A stretch of DNA of 64,000 bases. It comes from Plotosus lineatus. Lineage: Eukaryota; Chordata; Actinopteri; Siluriformes; Plotosidae. The stretch spans positions 2,137,501 through 2,201,500 of the forward strand of contig CM045739.1 in the NCBI GenBank assembly GCA_024760905.1. The letters are read 5' to 3'. Under the pieces are notes generated by a model that worked only from the letters and a program-made list of their open reading frames with translations, did no database searches and had not been told where the DNA came from. A program made the translations under genes and the position numbers. Each line of letters opens with the position of its first letter. The first letter of the stretch is position 1. Of this stretch, positions 23,669 through 34,899 are shown one piece after another.

Positions 23669-24789
23669 TGTAACACCAGCTTGATATAGCTGTGCTAGAT
23701 TTTATACTAGGTTCTAGAGGAGTAAAATGAATTGTGGAGATTTGAATTTGAACAGCCGGCAGATTTATTACAATTAACGATATTACAAGAAACAGTGCAA
23801 ACAATGTTGTAGAACTTTCTTTACAAATTAAAAATAAAATAAAATAAGCTTAAATCTCTAAGGTTTGATTCGTGTGAACCCGGGAGTCTTTTCCAGGATT
23901 GTGATCCGTTTGGGATAAAGGTGTTTTTATCTGTTCTTATCTGGGATCCTGTGATTTGAAGTGGTTGGGTCTGTAGATCTACTCTCGCATCCAGAGAACA
24001 GTTGGCCACACTGCTTCTGGATCCACCAAGAGTTCTCACTGGATTTGGCTCGCCATCCGTGTCCGAAACCAGCTTCAAGATCAAATCCAGATCCACTAAA
24101 AAACCAGTCTGCACATGCAGTACAGACACAATGAATAAAATATTTAACAACAACAATTCCTAAATAAAATGACAAAAGTGCATGAAAGGCACTGAATGGA
24201 ATGTAATACAAAACAACACAGCTTATCTGCACTACTTTAGTGCATTAGCAAAAGTGCTTTCAACAAAACATTTAGAAAAATAAAATGTAAGGTTCATTTT
24301 GTGCACAGCACAATCTTTGTTATGTACTCCGACTGGTCTTAGCCTTTTAAAGACAAAATTAGTGCACACAGCTTTAAAAGTCACCACGTGTAAAGTTAGC
24401 ATAGGTTCACCACGTGTAAAGTTAGCATAGGTTCTTAAACTAGCTTCATATTGTAATGACTCACCGGAGCTTCCAAGAAAACAAACTCTCTCCACCCGGT
24501 TCGATTGAGAGAGAACAAAACACATACAAGGCTCTGAAAAGCACACAAACTTAGTTAAACTTGTTAAAAGTTCACTTAATCACATTTTTGATCGTTGACT
24601 CACTCGTGTCGCTTTTCGAGGGCTCTGTATGCGTCCTGCTCCTTACGCTCTCCTACACGCTCTGCTGGTCGCATGCAGCACGTGCCTATGATGCTTTCAA
24701 GGGGACTAGGAAACTAGTGCTTTCAGGGAGTGTTGGAAACTAGGGTTTTTTCCAATAAAATTAGTAACCATGTGTTTACCTGTGTTACA
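23669..24789 (-). repeat. 5' LTR of the Gypsy element
   Basis: 1,121 bp, near-identical to the 3' LTR, with TGTAACA/TGTTACA ends. It has the same 26-bp tandem duplication with two CACGTG boxes and a third CACGTG near 24679. It would contain the element promoter, but no clear TATA box was assigned. Confidence 0.95.
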
Positions 24790-24793
24790 TACA

Positions 24794-24808
24794 CTTTTCC
24801 TTTCATTC
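24794..24808 (-). mobile_element. LINE-A copy 5, remaining 15 bases beyond the Gypsy insertion
   Basis: cttttcctttcattc continues the LINE-A sequence broken at 16131, as shown by the uninterrupted copy at 49868-49883. The truncation point is the same as in that copy. Confidence 0.8.
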
Positions 24809-24811
24809 ATA

Positions 24812-25542
24812 CAGTACACTCGAGGGTCGGGAACGTTCCATGAATTAAACGTATCGATAGTGCAGTTCTCATCCACATCAAGGTTTACTTCTGCCACGTT
24901 TGGTCGTCAAGATCACATGATGCCGCGAATTTAGTCTATTAACTATCTGCTCGGATCGGCACAATCTACCATGCATACTCAGTTAAGCAAAGGGAGCTGT
25001 AAAATGAATGAAACCCGAATCCAGGAAAGAGAACTCTCTGCTCTGCTGGTGAATCACATAATTGCAGGCTGAGTACTAAGCGAGTTCAACAGCGCCCACT
25101 TTCGGTATTGAGCGCCTCACATATTGTAAGCGTTGATTGGCTGTTTTAAGCTTCATGTAAAGTGAGTCAGGTCAGCTTCATGTAGAGTGACCATCCGTCG
25201 ACCATCGGAACCATTTACAAGCAGAAAGATCGCATCATAGAGAATGTTAAAGGCTATATTTGATGCTGTGTTTGATATTTAATGAGTGAATTTGATTAAA
25301 ATTTATCTATTTGAAATTATTTTGCTTGAATTTAATTTATTTGAAATTAATGTTGATATTATTTTAAATATGTTTATAATAATTGATTTAGGGGTGTTTT
25401 ATGAGATACGGTAATGGTATTTATGGATGCATAGTACAGTATGAACATCATACGTCACGTAATACGTCACTGTAACAACTTACGTTCAACTTTCAACTTA
25501 CGTTCGGCTGTCTGGAACCAATTAAAAACCGGGGAGCATCTG
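24812..25542 (-). mobile_element. MITE fragment related to copy 1 (5' part, inverted)
   Basis: From about 24945 this is the reverse complement of MITE copy 1 (9394 to about 9985). Shared blocks include catgcatactcagttaagc, gcgttgattggctgttttaa and the end GGGGAGCATCTG, followed by TA (25543-25544). The left 130 bases are not clearly matched. TACAG at 24810-24814 could be an independent TIR, or the piece may belong with 15220-15396. Confidence 0.65.
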
Positions 25543-25544
25543 TA

Positions 25545-25923
25545 TAATATTTGAGAGAAGTGATGCTTGATTCCGGGTTTTATAACATTTCAGTTTTAAC
25601 TTGTGTTATTACTTTATTACAATTATTTAGTTAAGCAAATGTGTATAAACGTCCAGATTTTATAAAACTAATTATTTTTTAATATATAAAATTATAGAAC
25701 TGATAGAACTAAAAAAGACGCTCAGTCCAGCTCTGCTATCCAGCCACGCCCCCAATCACACCCCAGATCACAAGGCATAGAGTTACAGTTATAGGTATAA
25801 AGTTATAGACCCTTTTTTACTGACACGCAGTAACCCGGATGTAATCAGCATGTCTGCCATTTTTTGGGTCAAGCAAGTAAAAGCCACGGTGTGAGGCCAT
25901 TGTCGCATGCGTGAACAGTGAAC
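25545..25923 (+). other. upstream region of the SWIM gene relic
   Basis: AT-rich DNA, then from about 25800 a sequence with acgcagtaacccggatg and a GC-richer stretch leading to the ATG at 25924. It could be 5' UTR or promoter of the relic. No motif was assigned with confidence. Confidence 0.3.
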
Positions 25924-26103
25924 ATGACCACATTTTCCCAGGCGAAGACGAACTACAGAGACACTTTAGATTTTGTTTTTCGAGAGAGGTACGAGGAGAA
26001 GTTGTTGTTGATTAACCGAAGAGACCCATACGAAGACATACCAGTGCAAGAGTGGACGAAAGACCGAAATACTTTCCCCGATGTCACCTACATCGACATT
26101 GTA

Positions 26104-27708
26104 CAGTGGTATGAAAAAGTATCTGAACCTTTTGGAATTTCTCACATTTCTGCATAAAGTCACCATCAAATGTGATCTGATCTTTATTAAAATCATACAG
26201 ATGAAAAAAACAGTGTCTGCTTTAACTAAAACCACCCAAACATTTATAGGTTTTCATATTTTAATGAGGATAGCATGCAAACAATGACAGAAGGGGGAAG
26301 AATAAGTAACTGAACCATCACATTTAATATGTTGTGGCTGCCCCTTTGGTAGCAATAACTTCAACCAGACGCTTCCTGTAGCTGCAGATCAGTCTGGCAC
26401 ATTGATCAGGACTAATGTTGGCCCATTCTTCTTTACAAAACTGCTGTAGTTCAGTCAGATTCCTGGGATGTCTGGCATGAATCGCTGTCTTGAGGTCATG
26501 CCACAGCATCTCGATGGTGTTCAAGTCTGGACTTTGACTTGGCCACTCCAGAATGTGTATTTTGTTCTTCTGAAACCATTCTGAAGTTGATTTACTTCTG
26601 TGTTTTGGATCATTGTCTTGTTGCAGCATCCATCCTCTTTTTAGCTTCGACTGTCTGACAGACGGCCTCAGGTTTTCCTGCAAAACATCCTGATAAACTT
26701 TTGAATTCATTTTTCCATTAATGATTGCAAGTTGTCCAGGCCCCGAGGCAGCAAAACAGCTCCAAACCATGATGCACCCTTCACCATGCTTCACGGTGGG
26801 GATGTTGGTGAGCTGTTCAATTTTTCCTCCTCACATGACATTGTGTGTTCCTCCCAAACAATTCAACTCTGGTTTCATCAGTCCACAAAATATTTTGCCA
26901 AAACTTCTGTGGAGTGACCAAGTGCCTTTTTGCGAACATTAAACGAGCAACAATGTTTTTTTAGACAGCAGTGGCTTCCTCCTTGGAGTCCTCCCATGAA
27001 CACCATTCTTGGCCATTGTTTTACATATAGTAGATGTGTGCACAGAGATATTGGACTATGCCAGTGATTTCTGTAAGTCTTTAGCAGACACTCTAGGGGT
27101 TTTTTTACCTCTCTGAGTATTCTGAGCTGAACGCTTGGCATCATCTTTGGTGGACGGCCACTCCTTGGGAGAGAAGCAACAGTGCCAACTGCTCTCCATT
27201 TGTAGACAACTTCTCTGACTGTCGATTGATGAACATCCAGACTTTGAGATGGTTTTGTATCCTTTCCCAGCTTTATACAAATCAACAATTCTTGATCGCA
27301 GGTCTTCAGACAGCTCTTTTGAGCGAGCCATGGTGCACATCAGACAATGCTTCTCATCAAGATGATTCTTACCAGGTGTGTGTTTTATAGTGGGCGGGGC
27401 AGTTTTATGCCACTCATCAGTGATTGGGCAAACACCTGACTTAAATTGTTTGGTAAGAATTGGTTTCAATTGCTCTTTAAGTCTCCTTAGGCAGAGGGTT
27501 CAGTTACTTATTCCTCCCCCTTCTGTCATTGTTTGCATGCTATCCTCATTAAAATATGAAAACATATAAATGTTTGGGTGGTTTTAGTTAAAGCAGACAC
27601 TGTTTTTTCATCTGTGTGATTTTGACAAAGATCAGATCACATTTGATGGTGATTTTATGCAGAAATGTGAGAAATTCCAAAAGGTTCAGATACTTTTTCA
27701 TACCACTG
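26104..27708 (-). mobile_element. Tc1-type DNA transposon 1 (complete, 1,605 bp)
   Basis: Bounded by TA (26102-26103, 27709-27710). The ends are CAGTGGTATGAAAAAGTATC and its complement, within long inverted repeats of about 210 bp (26104-26316, 27498-27708) that are nearly identical by eye. It encodes a Tc1/mariner transposase on the minus strand. It lies inside exon 1 of the SWIM gene relic. Confidence 0.95.
26324..27331 (-). pseudogene. Tc1 transposase of transposon 1, frameshifted
   Basis: Starts at ATG 27331 (MARSKELSEDLRSRIVDLYK) and ends at a stop at 26324-26326, a span of about 336 codons, close to the usual 340 or so. The N-terminal paired-like helix-turn-helix region is split by frameshifts near 27240 and 27100, and again near 26800-26900. 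The C-terminal catalytic part is in one frame (26324-26794). It has QQDNDPKHRSK (second Asp) and SPDLNTIEMLW (Glu), the DD34E spacing. The first Asp region is disrupted. The transposase would cut and paste the element through its inverted repeats, but this copy is inactive. Confidence 0.9.
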
Positions 27709-28603
27709 TAAATTATCTGGTGAACGGAAGAAGTGTGTACACATTTGAAGTATTAAAGGCTTACAAATCGCTGGAGGCATACAACCAGTTCGTCTGTGGT
27801 TGGTGACAAACGTGTGCCATACAAATATCCACAACAACGGTCTACTGCTGGCAAGAGTAAGTACACTTGATCTTTTTCAACTCGCCACCAGGTTTTAAAT
27901 AAATGTTGTGAGATACAAGTATAAAATGAGGATCTGTTTTTCTTTTGATGGAAGCCATACTAAATTACTCCTTGATATCACTTTCATTTTGTTGCTGTTA
28001 CATGTATGTCATAACTGCGTTTGTGTAGATTAATTTCACTGAGAAATCAAGTCATTAGAAATTTTTACCAACAGCATTTTGTCACATGTCAAACTGTTAA
28101 AAAAAAAGCAACTTACACAATTCAGAAATTTAAGTTTAAAAACAGTAAATACTGTATTATGTATTGTAGACATGAAACATTGCTGCAAATTGTGTAAACA
28201 TTTGCACATAGTGGTAGACAGTTTTGCTTTCAGGTGCGACATTCTCAGATTGAATGCTCCACCTCTGAAGCCATGGCTTACTGCCAGCAAGGAAGGGATC
28301 ATTCTAGAGGCACATTGCAACTGCATGGCTGGTCTGGGAGAGGCATGCAGTCACATTGGAGCCTTACTCTTCGAAAAATTTTCACTTGATTTCCTGATTG
28401 GACCGATTGCTACACACGATTACAACACACGTGTGAACCATTGTCCGTTGATATTTACAAAAAACGAACAAAAAGCTTTCCCCAATTTTCACCGTGATGT
28501 AACTGATTATCGTTCACTTCAGCTTGACCCAAAAAAAAGGCGGCTGTCCGGCGAAGCAAAGGGTCTATATCTTCATTTTCAGGGAATTATCAACAATAAC
28601 AAG

Positions 28604-28816
28604 GTACGCACGCGCACACGCACGTATAAGCACACACACGCACGCACGCAGTGTATATCTGAATTTCCTCTCTGTGATGACTCTGCCCTTTGTTTCAATC
28701 ACAACGAAAGAGCAAAGTGACATCCCGACCTTTTCCAATTATCCATCCCGTCTTGTTTTCTGTCAGAAATCTTGCTTTTACTTTTTTAATAGAGGAAACA
28801 GAAACCAAATCTGAGA

Positions 28817-28865
<49 letters not shown>

Positions 28866-28955
28866 GGGGGACTCTCCCAGGAGATATTCAATGAACCAGG
28901 AACAACATGGAAAATTCAGAAACTCACACAGTAAACTGCTTGATCCAATAATAAC
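28604..28955 (+). other. sequence after exon 2 with CACG and GT repeats
   Basis: Contains a CACACG/CACGCA run (28606-28650) and a (GT)n microsatellite at about 28820-28864. I looked for a further exon of the SWIM relic and found none I could support. Confidence 0.5.
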
Positions 28956-28959
28956 CATT

Positions 28960-29140
28960 CCACCTAATGAACATGTTTTTGGATCCTGGGAGGAAACTGG
29001 AGTGCGTGGAGGAATCCGATCATGCTCTGAAGAAATCCAAACAGAAATGCTCTCTCCAGGCATGGGACCCGAACCCAGGACCTTCTTGCGGTCATGTGGG
29101 CACCACTGTGCAGGTTGTTCCATGTGCACCTTGCTCTTGC
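28960..29140 (-). repeat. SINE-B fragment, antisense
   Basis: Blocks tgggaggaaactggagtgcg and gaacccaggaccttcttgcg in the usual antisense order. Confidence 0.6.
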
Positions 29141-30585
29141 GGTCACAAACTAAACGAGTCTCACATCATCAGAACGTTATTTCATCTTTGCTACCGTCCA
29201 ATCACCTCCCAGCTCCCTCTGATCAAACGTTTGTTTTTATAGATGTTTAAACTTCTTATAAACTCACAGAACCGCTCTTCAGAAAGCAAGTTCTTCTTCC
29301 TGACTCTCCTGTGAAATCTTGGTGACTGCGCCCCAAGGTCGGCGTTCGCACTGCGCCCTCCTTACGCATTTTCTGCAACCTTTCGGAGAATGTGCAGCAA
29401 ATACAGAATTGAGCCCAAATGAACCTCGACTCAGAAGCACATGAAACCACAAACAGCGTGGAAATGAAGCAGAAGAAAAATAGGATTTCAAAGCTACATC
29501 TCCCATGCGGAAAAATTAAGTGCGGCATAGACGGAGCTGCTACACCTCGACGATTAACGTCTGTTCCCCTTACGCTGACGGCTGCAGAGGTTTCAAAAAC
29601 ACACAAATCAGTCAGTCCTTAAAGCGGCTTGAATTGATTGAATTTTGAACAGGCCACGATTCGGTACATATCGGTGTGCGATGGCGTTTATCGGTCCATC
29701 AGATTCTGAGAGTGAACGCGGGACATTTCACCCTGGATGCGTTTCCCGTTGCACACGCTTCCTATCTGGGTCATGTTTCTATCGTCAGAAAGGACAACCT
29801 TTAGGCCAACTTTATGTCATAGTATCAATTGTTTTTATTTTTCCCTGCCGAGTGAAATACAGTCAAGAATGGAGTCACTACTGGACTTCTTGGATGAGCT
29901 CCACCGTGAAGAAGCTCACATCAGCTAAATAATCTATAGAGGATGTGAAAGTCTCCACCCATACGGATATTGACAAAACTTTTAATTGCTCAACTTTTTT
30001 AATTATCCAAAATGCTTCTTTAGCCCCTCCCCTATACAAATGTCTTATTGTAATTCTTGATGTGATCATAATCAGCTCACTCTCGCCACCTACTAGGCTG
30101 GAGTACTCAATCACATTTCTAAATTTGTTTTGAAGCATTTATTTTTAAAACTGTGTGTACACATTCCCACCACGACCATTAGGGGCAGTGTGTCATCATT
30201 ACTGTTGCTCTCGATTTAATAAATAGCAAAACAAAACAAAACAAAACAAACACCTCAGGATGTACCTTCCGTGAAGTGTTTGGAAAAAATCATCACCTAA
30301 ATGGAAAAATGGGTCATTATACCGAAGTGAAATTATCTGGGGACGTTACAGGTAAGCTGGAGCTGAGGACTCCGAGCAGGGCGTGATTAATCCCATTCAG
30401 GCTCCTGTGCAGGTGTGTGATTGTAGGAAGAGAAGGCGAAGTCTTTGGGGATCACAGGAGGTGAAGTATCTCTAAATCAAACTTTACTCTGTGCATTTCT
30501 AAAGGAGATTTTTCACTTCTATCCCAGATAGCTCAGCCGATAGAGGAACACATCCAACAAATGACTTTAATGATTCTGAGGACCA
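29141..30585. other. intergenic sequence, no recognised feature
   Basis: No exon or known repeat was identified. It contains an (AAAAC)n-like run near 30228-30250. Confidence 0.4.
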
Positions 30586-30750
30586 TCGATCAGTGCACTG
30601 TGCCTGTCTTTGGACTGTGGGAGGAAACTGGAGTACCCGGCGGAAATGCATGCAAGCACAGGCAGAACGTGCAAACTCCACACAGAAACGCCCTCCACGA
30701 GCCCAGGAATCGAACCGAACACCTTGCTGCCTTGAGTCGGATGTGCCAGT
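30586..30750 (-). repeat. SINE-B fragment, antisense
   Basis: Shows gggaggaaactggagtaccc, gcaaactccacacagaaacg and gaatcgaaccgaacaccttg in order. Confidence 0.65.
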
Positions 30751-30791
30751 ACACCAAGACCTGAACAACCGCTTTCTCCATTTGTCATATG

Positions 30792-30820
30792 TCATATGAC
30801 TTATGTCATAAGTCATATGA
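30792..30820. repeat. perfect 14-bp palindrome
   Basis: Arms TCATATGACTTATG (30792-30805) and CATAAGTCATATGA (30807-30820) are perfectly complementary around a single T. It lies just outside the SINE-B fragment. Confidence 0.9.
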
Positions 30821-30989
30821 TGAAGGAAACTTCACATATATGTTACAGAAATACAGCCAGGAGTCATAAAAATCAAATGCGCTCGCACACGCGTGCACTC
30901 ACAGAGTGGAGACTCCGATCAGTGATATTAAACATGTTCCAACAGAAAACTTTACACACATTGTGGAATTTATTATCTTATCACTGATG

Positions 30990-31640
30990 GAGAGTCCATG
31001 GTTCAGGTCAGCGTGAATGAGCCGTTACTATAGAAACAGGTCAAAAAGGCCTGCCCGGCCGCTTTCGAAGACTAATGGTATGATATCAGTGACTCAGCAG
31101 CCACGCTGCTCAGCTCCAATCCTGCAGGAACACACCTCCTCGTCAGGAAAGACGTGCGATTAGAGAGCACTTGGTTAGTCGTCTTGCACCCTTTTCAACA
31201 CGAAAGCCTCGTCGACCATGATCTGCTACCTGAAACGTCTCCTGGGGCAATGCAATCAGAACCTGTTTTCCAGCAGGCCCCTTGCAGCCCACTCGGTTTC
31301 AGACAGCAGGATGCACGGGGCTGATTATTAGCCCTGCTCCCTCATTACGCCGCTGCTGTGTGGAGACTCATGGCCCCGCATGAACACTATAATCCCGCGG
31401 TCAATACAATGTTGTGTTCAGACACATGGATGTCGACAACACGGCCGCGATTAATGAGCACCGACCCTAACGAGCGTGCCGGGCCATGCCAGGGCTCCTG
31501 CTGGGCTTGACTGCTGCTTACTGCGTTAGTCCAACAGTCTGCAGGGAAATGAAACATTCACAGTAGCACCGTGTGTCCGGTGGTCCCCCAAAGCCAAAGT
31601 GTCTGAAATACCACCAAACCAACAACCTCCTCATCGGGTT
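30990..31640. other. unique GC-richer block, candidate conserved noncoding element
   Basis: Repeat-free, locally GC-richer than the surroundings, and without an open frame or splice-bounded exon. Sub-blocks such as gacacatggatgtcgacaac and cgcgattaatgagcaccgac look like constrained noncoding DNA. This is a judgement from texture only. Confidence 0.3.
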
Positions 31641-32109
31641 TCTCCCTTTCAGATTACCACATGTGGGTTGGTTTTTCTTTATTTGAGTTTTATTGAATTA
31701 AATATTTACTCATTTCACTGTGCACCGATTGGCTGATTGAAACAATGAGTGATGAATAGATCTCCATCACCACACGTCCCAACAGTTCTTATTCCCCTTA
31801 TACCATTATTACACGAACATTTCCAGATTTTTAAAAAAATAATGTATAAATAGGAGTTATTTCCCTTTTAGATAAATTAAATTTGGTTATTAAATATGTA
31901 GAAAATAAATTTTTATTGATGAGTTTTCAGTTAAATCCTGCTCATAAGAATACTGTTAAATTTAATTATTATTATTATTATTATTATTAATAATAATAAT
32001 TCTGTAATTCCGAGGAATATAAAATCTTATCCATGACAGGATTATTGTAAATACAAATTTTCATGGGGTTTGGTAATATATATATCGTGTATACCTCCCC
32101 CCTCCTCCT

Positions 32110-32159
<50 letters not shown>

Positions 32160-34119
32160 TATCCACCCCATCATTTCCATGAATGTTTCCATGGAGACCA
32201 ATAAACCCTGATCATGTCCTGTTGATGCCACTCGGTTCATTCCTCCACCTCCTCAGCCCCTCAGGCGCTCATGTCTCCTTTCAGGCTGTAGGTTAGATAT
32301 TGCAGATTGCAGCACATCCCTGGAGGTTTTCTCTCACATCACAAGATCACGTCCTTCCTCGAAGGTTTCATCATCCTGCAGTGTGTGTAACCCTTGAGTG
32401 GTCCCCGCGAGCCTCCTCATCCTTTATCAGGAACCAGGCTTTATTTAAACCAGGGTGTCGCCCGATGCTGTTCCCAGATCCCTTTAGCAGGAGGTGATGT
32501 TTCTGATGGAAGCTACTCACTGGGTTTTGGGGTGTTTGAGTTTATGCCATGTTTTGTTTCCAGATTGTGAGAGATTTCCAGTGGGATCATGGGGGCTTGG
32601 TTGGGAATCACACAGTCGGCAGATCTTCAGGCAGAACCACACAGTTCATTCTTCATTCCAGCCTAGATACTGCTGGCATCTTGCACCATGCGACAGACAA
32701 TAAAATAAAACATGATGAAATGTAATAATGAATCTGAGTTCACTTCTGTTCCGTCCCCACGGACACATCACGGGTCAGATGGAAAGCGATGTCGTTCCTT
32801 TACACTAAAGCCAATCTCGAGCTTTTATCTGACAAATGGCTGACATGAGGTTCTGTTAAACAAGCCTGGGGCTTTCTCAGGACTGACTCACTCACAGAAA
32901 ACAAAATGATTCCCTGTGTATGCCTTCTTGCTCTGAAATGCATCCAGATGCATCTAAAAATCAAAAATAAGAACATCACCACATGACTGGAGTGTCTGTA
33001 CTCCCTTCACTCACATCTGCACACTTTCAACACCTCTCCAGTCTCATTATCTCTCTGGAACGGACAGAGAGCACATCCGAGAGCCTGGAGACAGAGACGG
33101 AGGGGAAAAAACACCAGATAAGCTCCCAGGCAGCCGAGCAATACCGCAGTCTCCTCATGAAGCAGTGTGAGCTCAGACAGAGGAGCACAACATCATCCTA
33201 CAACTGTCTGAATCCTTAAACCCTTCATAAACTGTGTGTCCGTCCGTCCATCCATCCATCCATGTACCAACGTATCTGCATAGCTATATATCTGTGCTTT
33301 GTACAGGTACTATACATTTTGTGCTTCTTACCTGTGTAGCACCTCTGCACCTTCTGCAGGCCTCGGCTGGTGTCAGAGAACAAACAGGATAAAGCTGGTA
33401 AAGCTGTGCAATAAAACCGGTTTAAACCGGTTCTAACATGCAAACAATATGTATTGCAATACTCTGAAGCAAAACCAGTTTTTTGACATGCATTCGGAAA
33501 ACTTCGGAACAGTAAAAAACTGGCTATTCCCTAGAACCGGAAGTAATGCTTTCAATGAAAAAAATGGCGACCGCAGAGGTTCCGGCATGTAATCCTGACA
33601 CAATGGGTTTCTGTCAATGACGTGAAAACTTTTTTTAACCTGATTGGTTTCCATCCTGTTATCTACAGCCATTCAGCGTGCGGAGAGACCGGTATAATAA
33701 GAGCCATGCCGTGATTGGACAGTGCGGATGTAACGAAGGCCTTCAGCCAATAGAGTTTGTTTTTATACAGGATACGGAAATTCCTGCTAAAAACAAAACC
33801 CCGGTTCATGTTGCTAATTGCTCAGAAATGTACTGACCTACTGCATCTAGATTTTCGCTTAAACATTTATTTAAAAATGAGCAAAAGAGGGGAGCGCTCC
33901 CATGAACCTGATCTCCAACAAGGCACATTAACCATGCAGGTTTTTTTTTTTGTTTTTTTTTATTTTTGCTTAACGCAGCAATAATATCTGTCGAATCTGA
34001 AAAAAAAGACGTCACATCATTGGCGGACTCAACCTCAGGCTCAACATGCTCAGAATCGGTCCAGGTTCCGGTAAATTACATTCCACTTCTCTCCAGCATA
34101 ATGATCATATTAATGTGAT
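31641..34119. other. intergenic sequence with ATT and CA microsatellites
   Basis: Contains (ATT)n at about 31966-32000 and (CA)n at about 32110-32157. From about 33410 to 34015 there is an unassigned block with aaaccggtttaaaccggttc near its left end, which could be a decayed transposon. No exon recognised. Confidence 0.45.
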
Positions 34120-34499
34120 TTATATGATAAAGCTCTGTCTGTCTTCCTTTCGGCTTTTTTCCTTTTACTCGGGAGTCGCCACAGTGAATCATCTGATTCG
34201 CACATTTGATTTGGCAGAGGTTTTTACGTCGGATGCCCTTCCTGTCACAACCCTTTTAGCAAGGGACAGAAACACGCTGACAGCTTTGCAGCTCCTCTTT
34301 ACGAAAGTCAGCAATGGTTCTTTTACATGAACCTCTCACCATAGACAGTGACAGACATGGCCCGCCTTTGATAACCCAGTTAGCCACACTGGGGGGGACA
34401 GTGACAACCTTGTGGAGAGTGGGACTCGAACCCCCAACCTTTGGATCAGCGATCCAGCGCCCTATACCACGAGACCACCACTGCCCCTTATATGATAAA
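34120..34499 (-). repeat. SINE-A copy 2 (antisense)
   Basis: The SINE is 34132-34487, with a 12-bp duplication ttatatgataaa at 34120-34131 and 34488-34499. The plus strand begins with the LINE-A-like tail complement (cttcctttcggc) and acgtcggatgcccttcctgt, and ends with the tRNA-like head complement. Box B is complemented as GGACTCGAACC near 34421-34431. Confidence 0.8.
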
Positions 34500-34651
34500 C
34501 GATATTATATGTTATTATTGTAAAGATCTAAATGGACTTTCCTGAGCCGTCAGTGTCACTGTAAGTGTTATACATGAGGCACGTGCCCAGTAGGCCTGTG
34601 CACATCACTATGATGGCATTAATATATATATATATATATATAAATAGATCA
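34500..34651. other. short spacer with AT microsatellite
   Basis: AT repeat at about 34620-34642 directly before LINE-A copy 2. Confidence 0.6.
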
Positions 34652-34899
34652 ATGCAGCCATGGGGGGGGGGGGGGGGCACTAACCAGTGTCTCTCCCCCT
34701 TATGCCGGTCCCAAGCCTGGATAAATGCAGAGGGTTGCGACAGGAAGGGCATCCGGCATAAAACTTCTGCCACATTAAAAATGCAAATGGTCAAAACAAA
34801 ATTCATACCGGATCGGTCGAGGCCCGGGTTAACAACAACCGCCATCAGTGCTGTCAACCAACAGGGTGCTGAAGAAGGAGAGGCGGGAGGCGTGTCCGT

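Larger units (their letters stand above)
16132..24789 (-). mobile_element. complete Ty3/Gypsy LTR retrotransposon with PNMA-like gag
   Basis: The 8,658-bp element is flanked by a 4-bp duplication (TACA). It has two LTRs of equal length (1,121 bp) that start TGTAACA and end TGTTACA. Internal order on the minus strand is primer-binding site, gag, protease, reverse transcriptase, RNase H, integrase, C-terminal extension and polypurine tract. Integrase after RNase H is the Ty3/Gypsy order. The LTRs differ by only about 15-20 positions by eye, so insertion is fairly recent. Gag is intact, while pol has at least three apparent single-base frameshifts, so this copy is probably not autonomous. Confidence 0.95.
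25924..28603 (+). pseudogene. SWIM zinc-finger protein relic, two exons, split by a Tc1 insertion
   Basis: Exon 1 opens at ATG 25924 (MTTFSQAKTNYRDTLDF), is interrupted by a Tc1 transposon after codon GTA 26101-26103, and resumes at 27711 (NYLVNGRSVYTFEVLKAYKS). It ends at 27856 before a GTAAGT donor. Exon 2 follows a tttgctttcag acceptor (28234) in matching phase and ends at 28603 before GTACGC. It contains [20 protein letters not shown], a CxC...CxH SWIM zinc finger. Single-base frameshifts lie near 27800 (after VCGW) and 28245 (after VRHSQ). The layout resembles a large fish family in which such a segment precedes a YqaJ-like nuclease domain. Some of those may derive from ISL2EU-type DNA transposons, but I recall that association and cannot show it here. 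The nuclease part was not found downstream. Confidence 0.7.

Noticed and set aside
29645..29932. A possible further exon of the SWIM gene relic
   Set aside because: No convincing domain similarity or splice sites in phase; left as unassigned.
33410..34015. A complete transposon suggested by aaaccggtttaaaccggttc near the left end
   Set aside because: No matching inverted end or target duplication was found, so only an unassigned block is reported.
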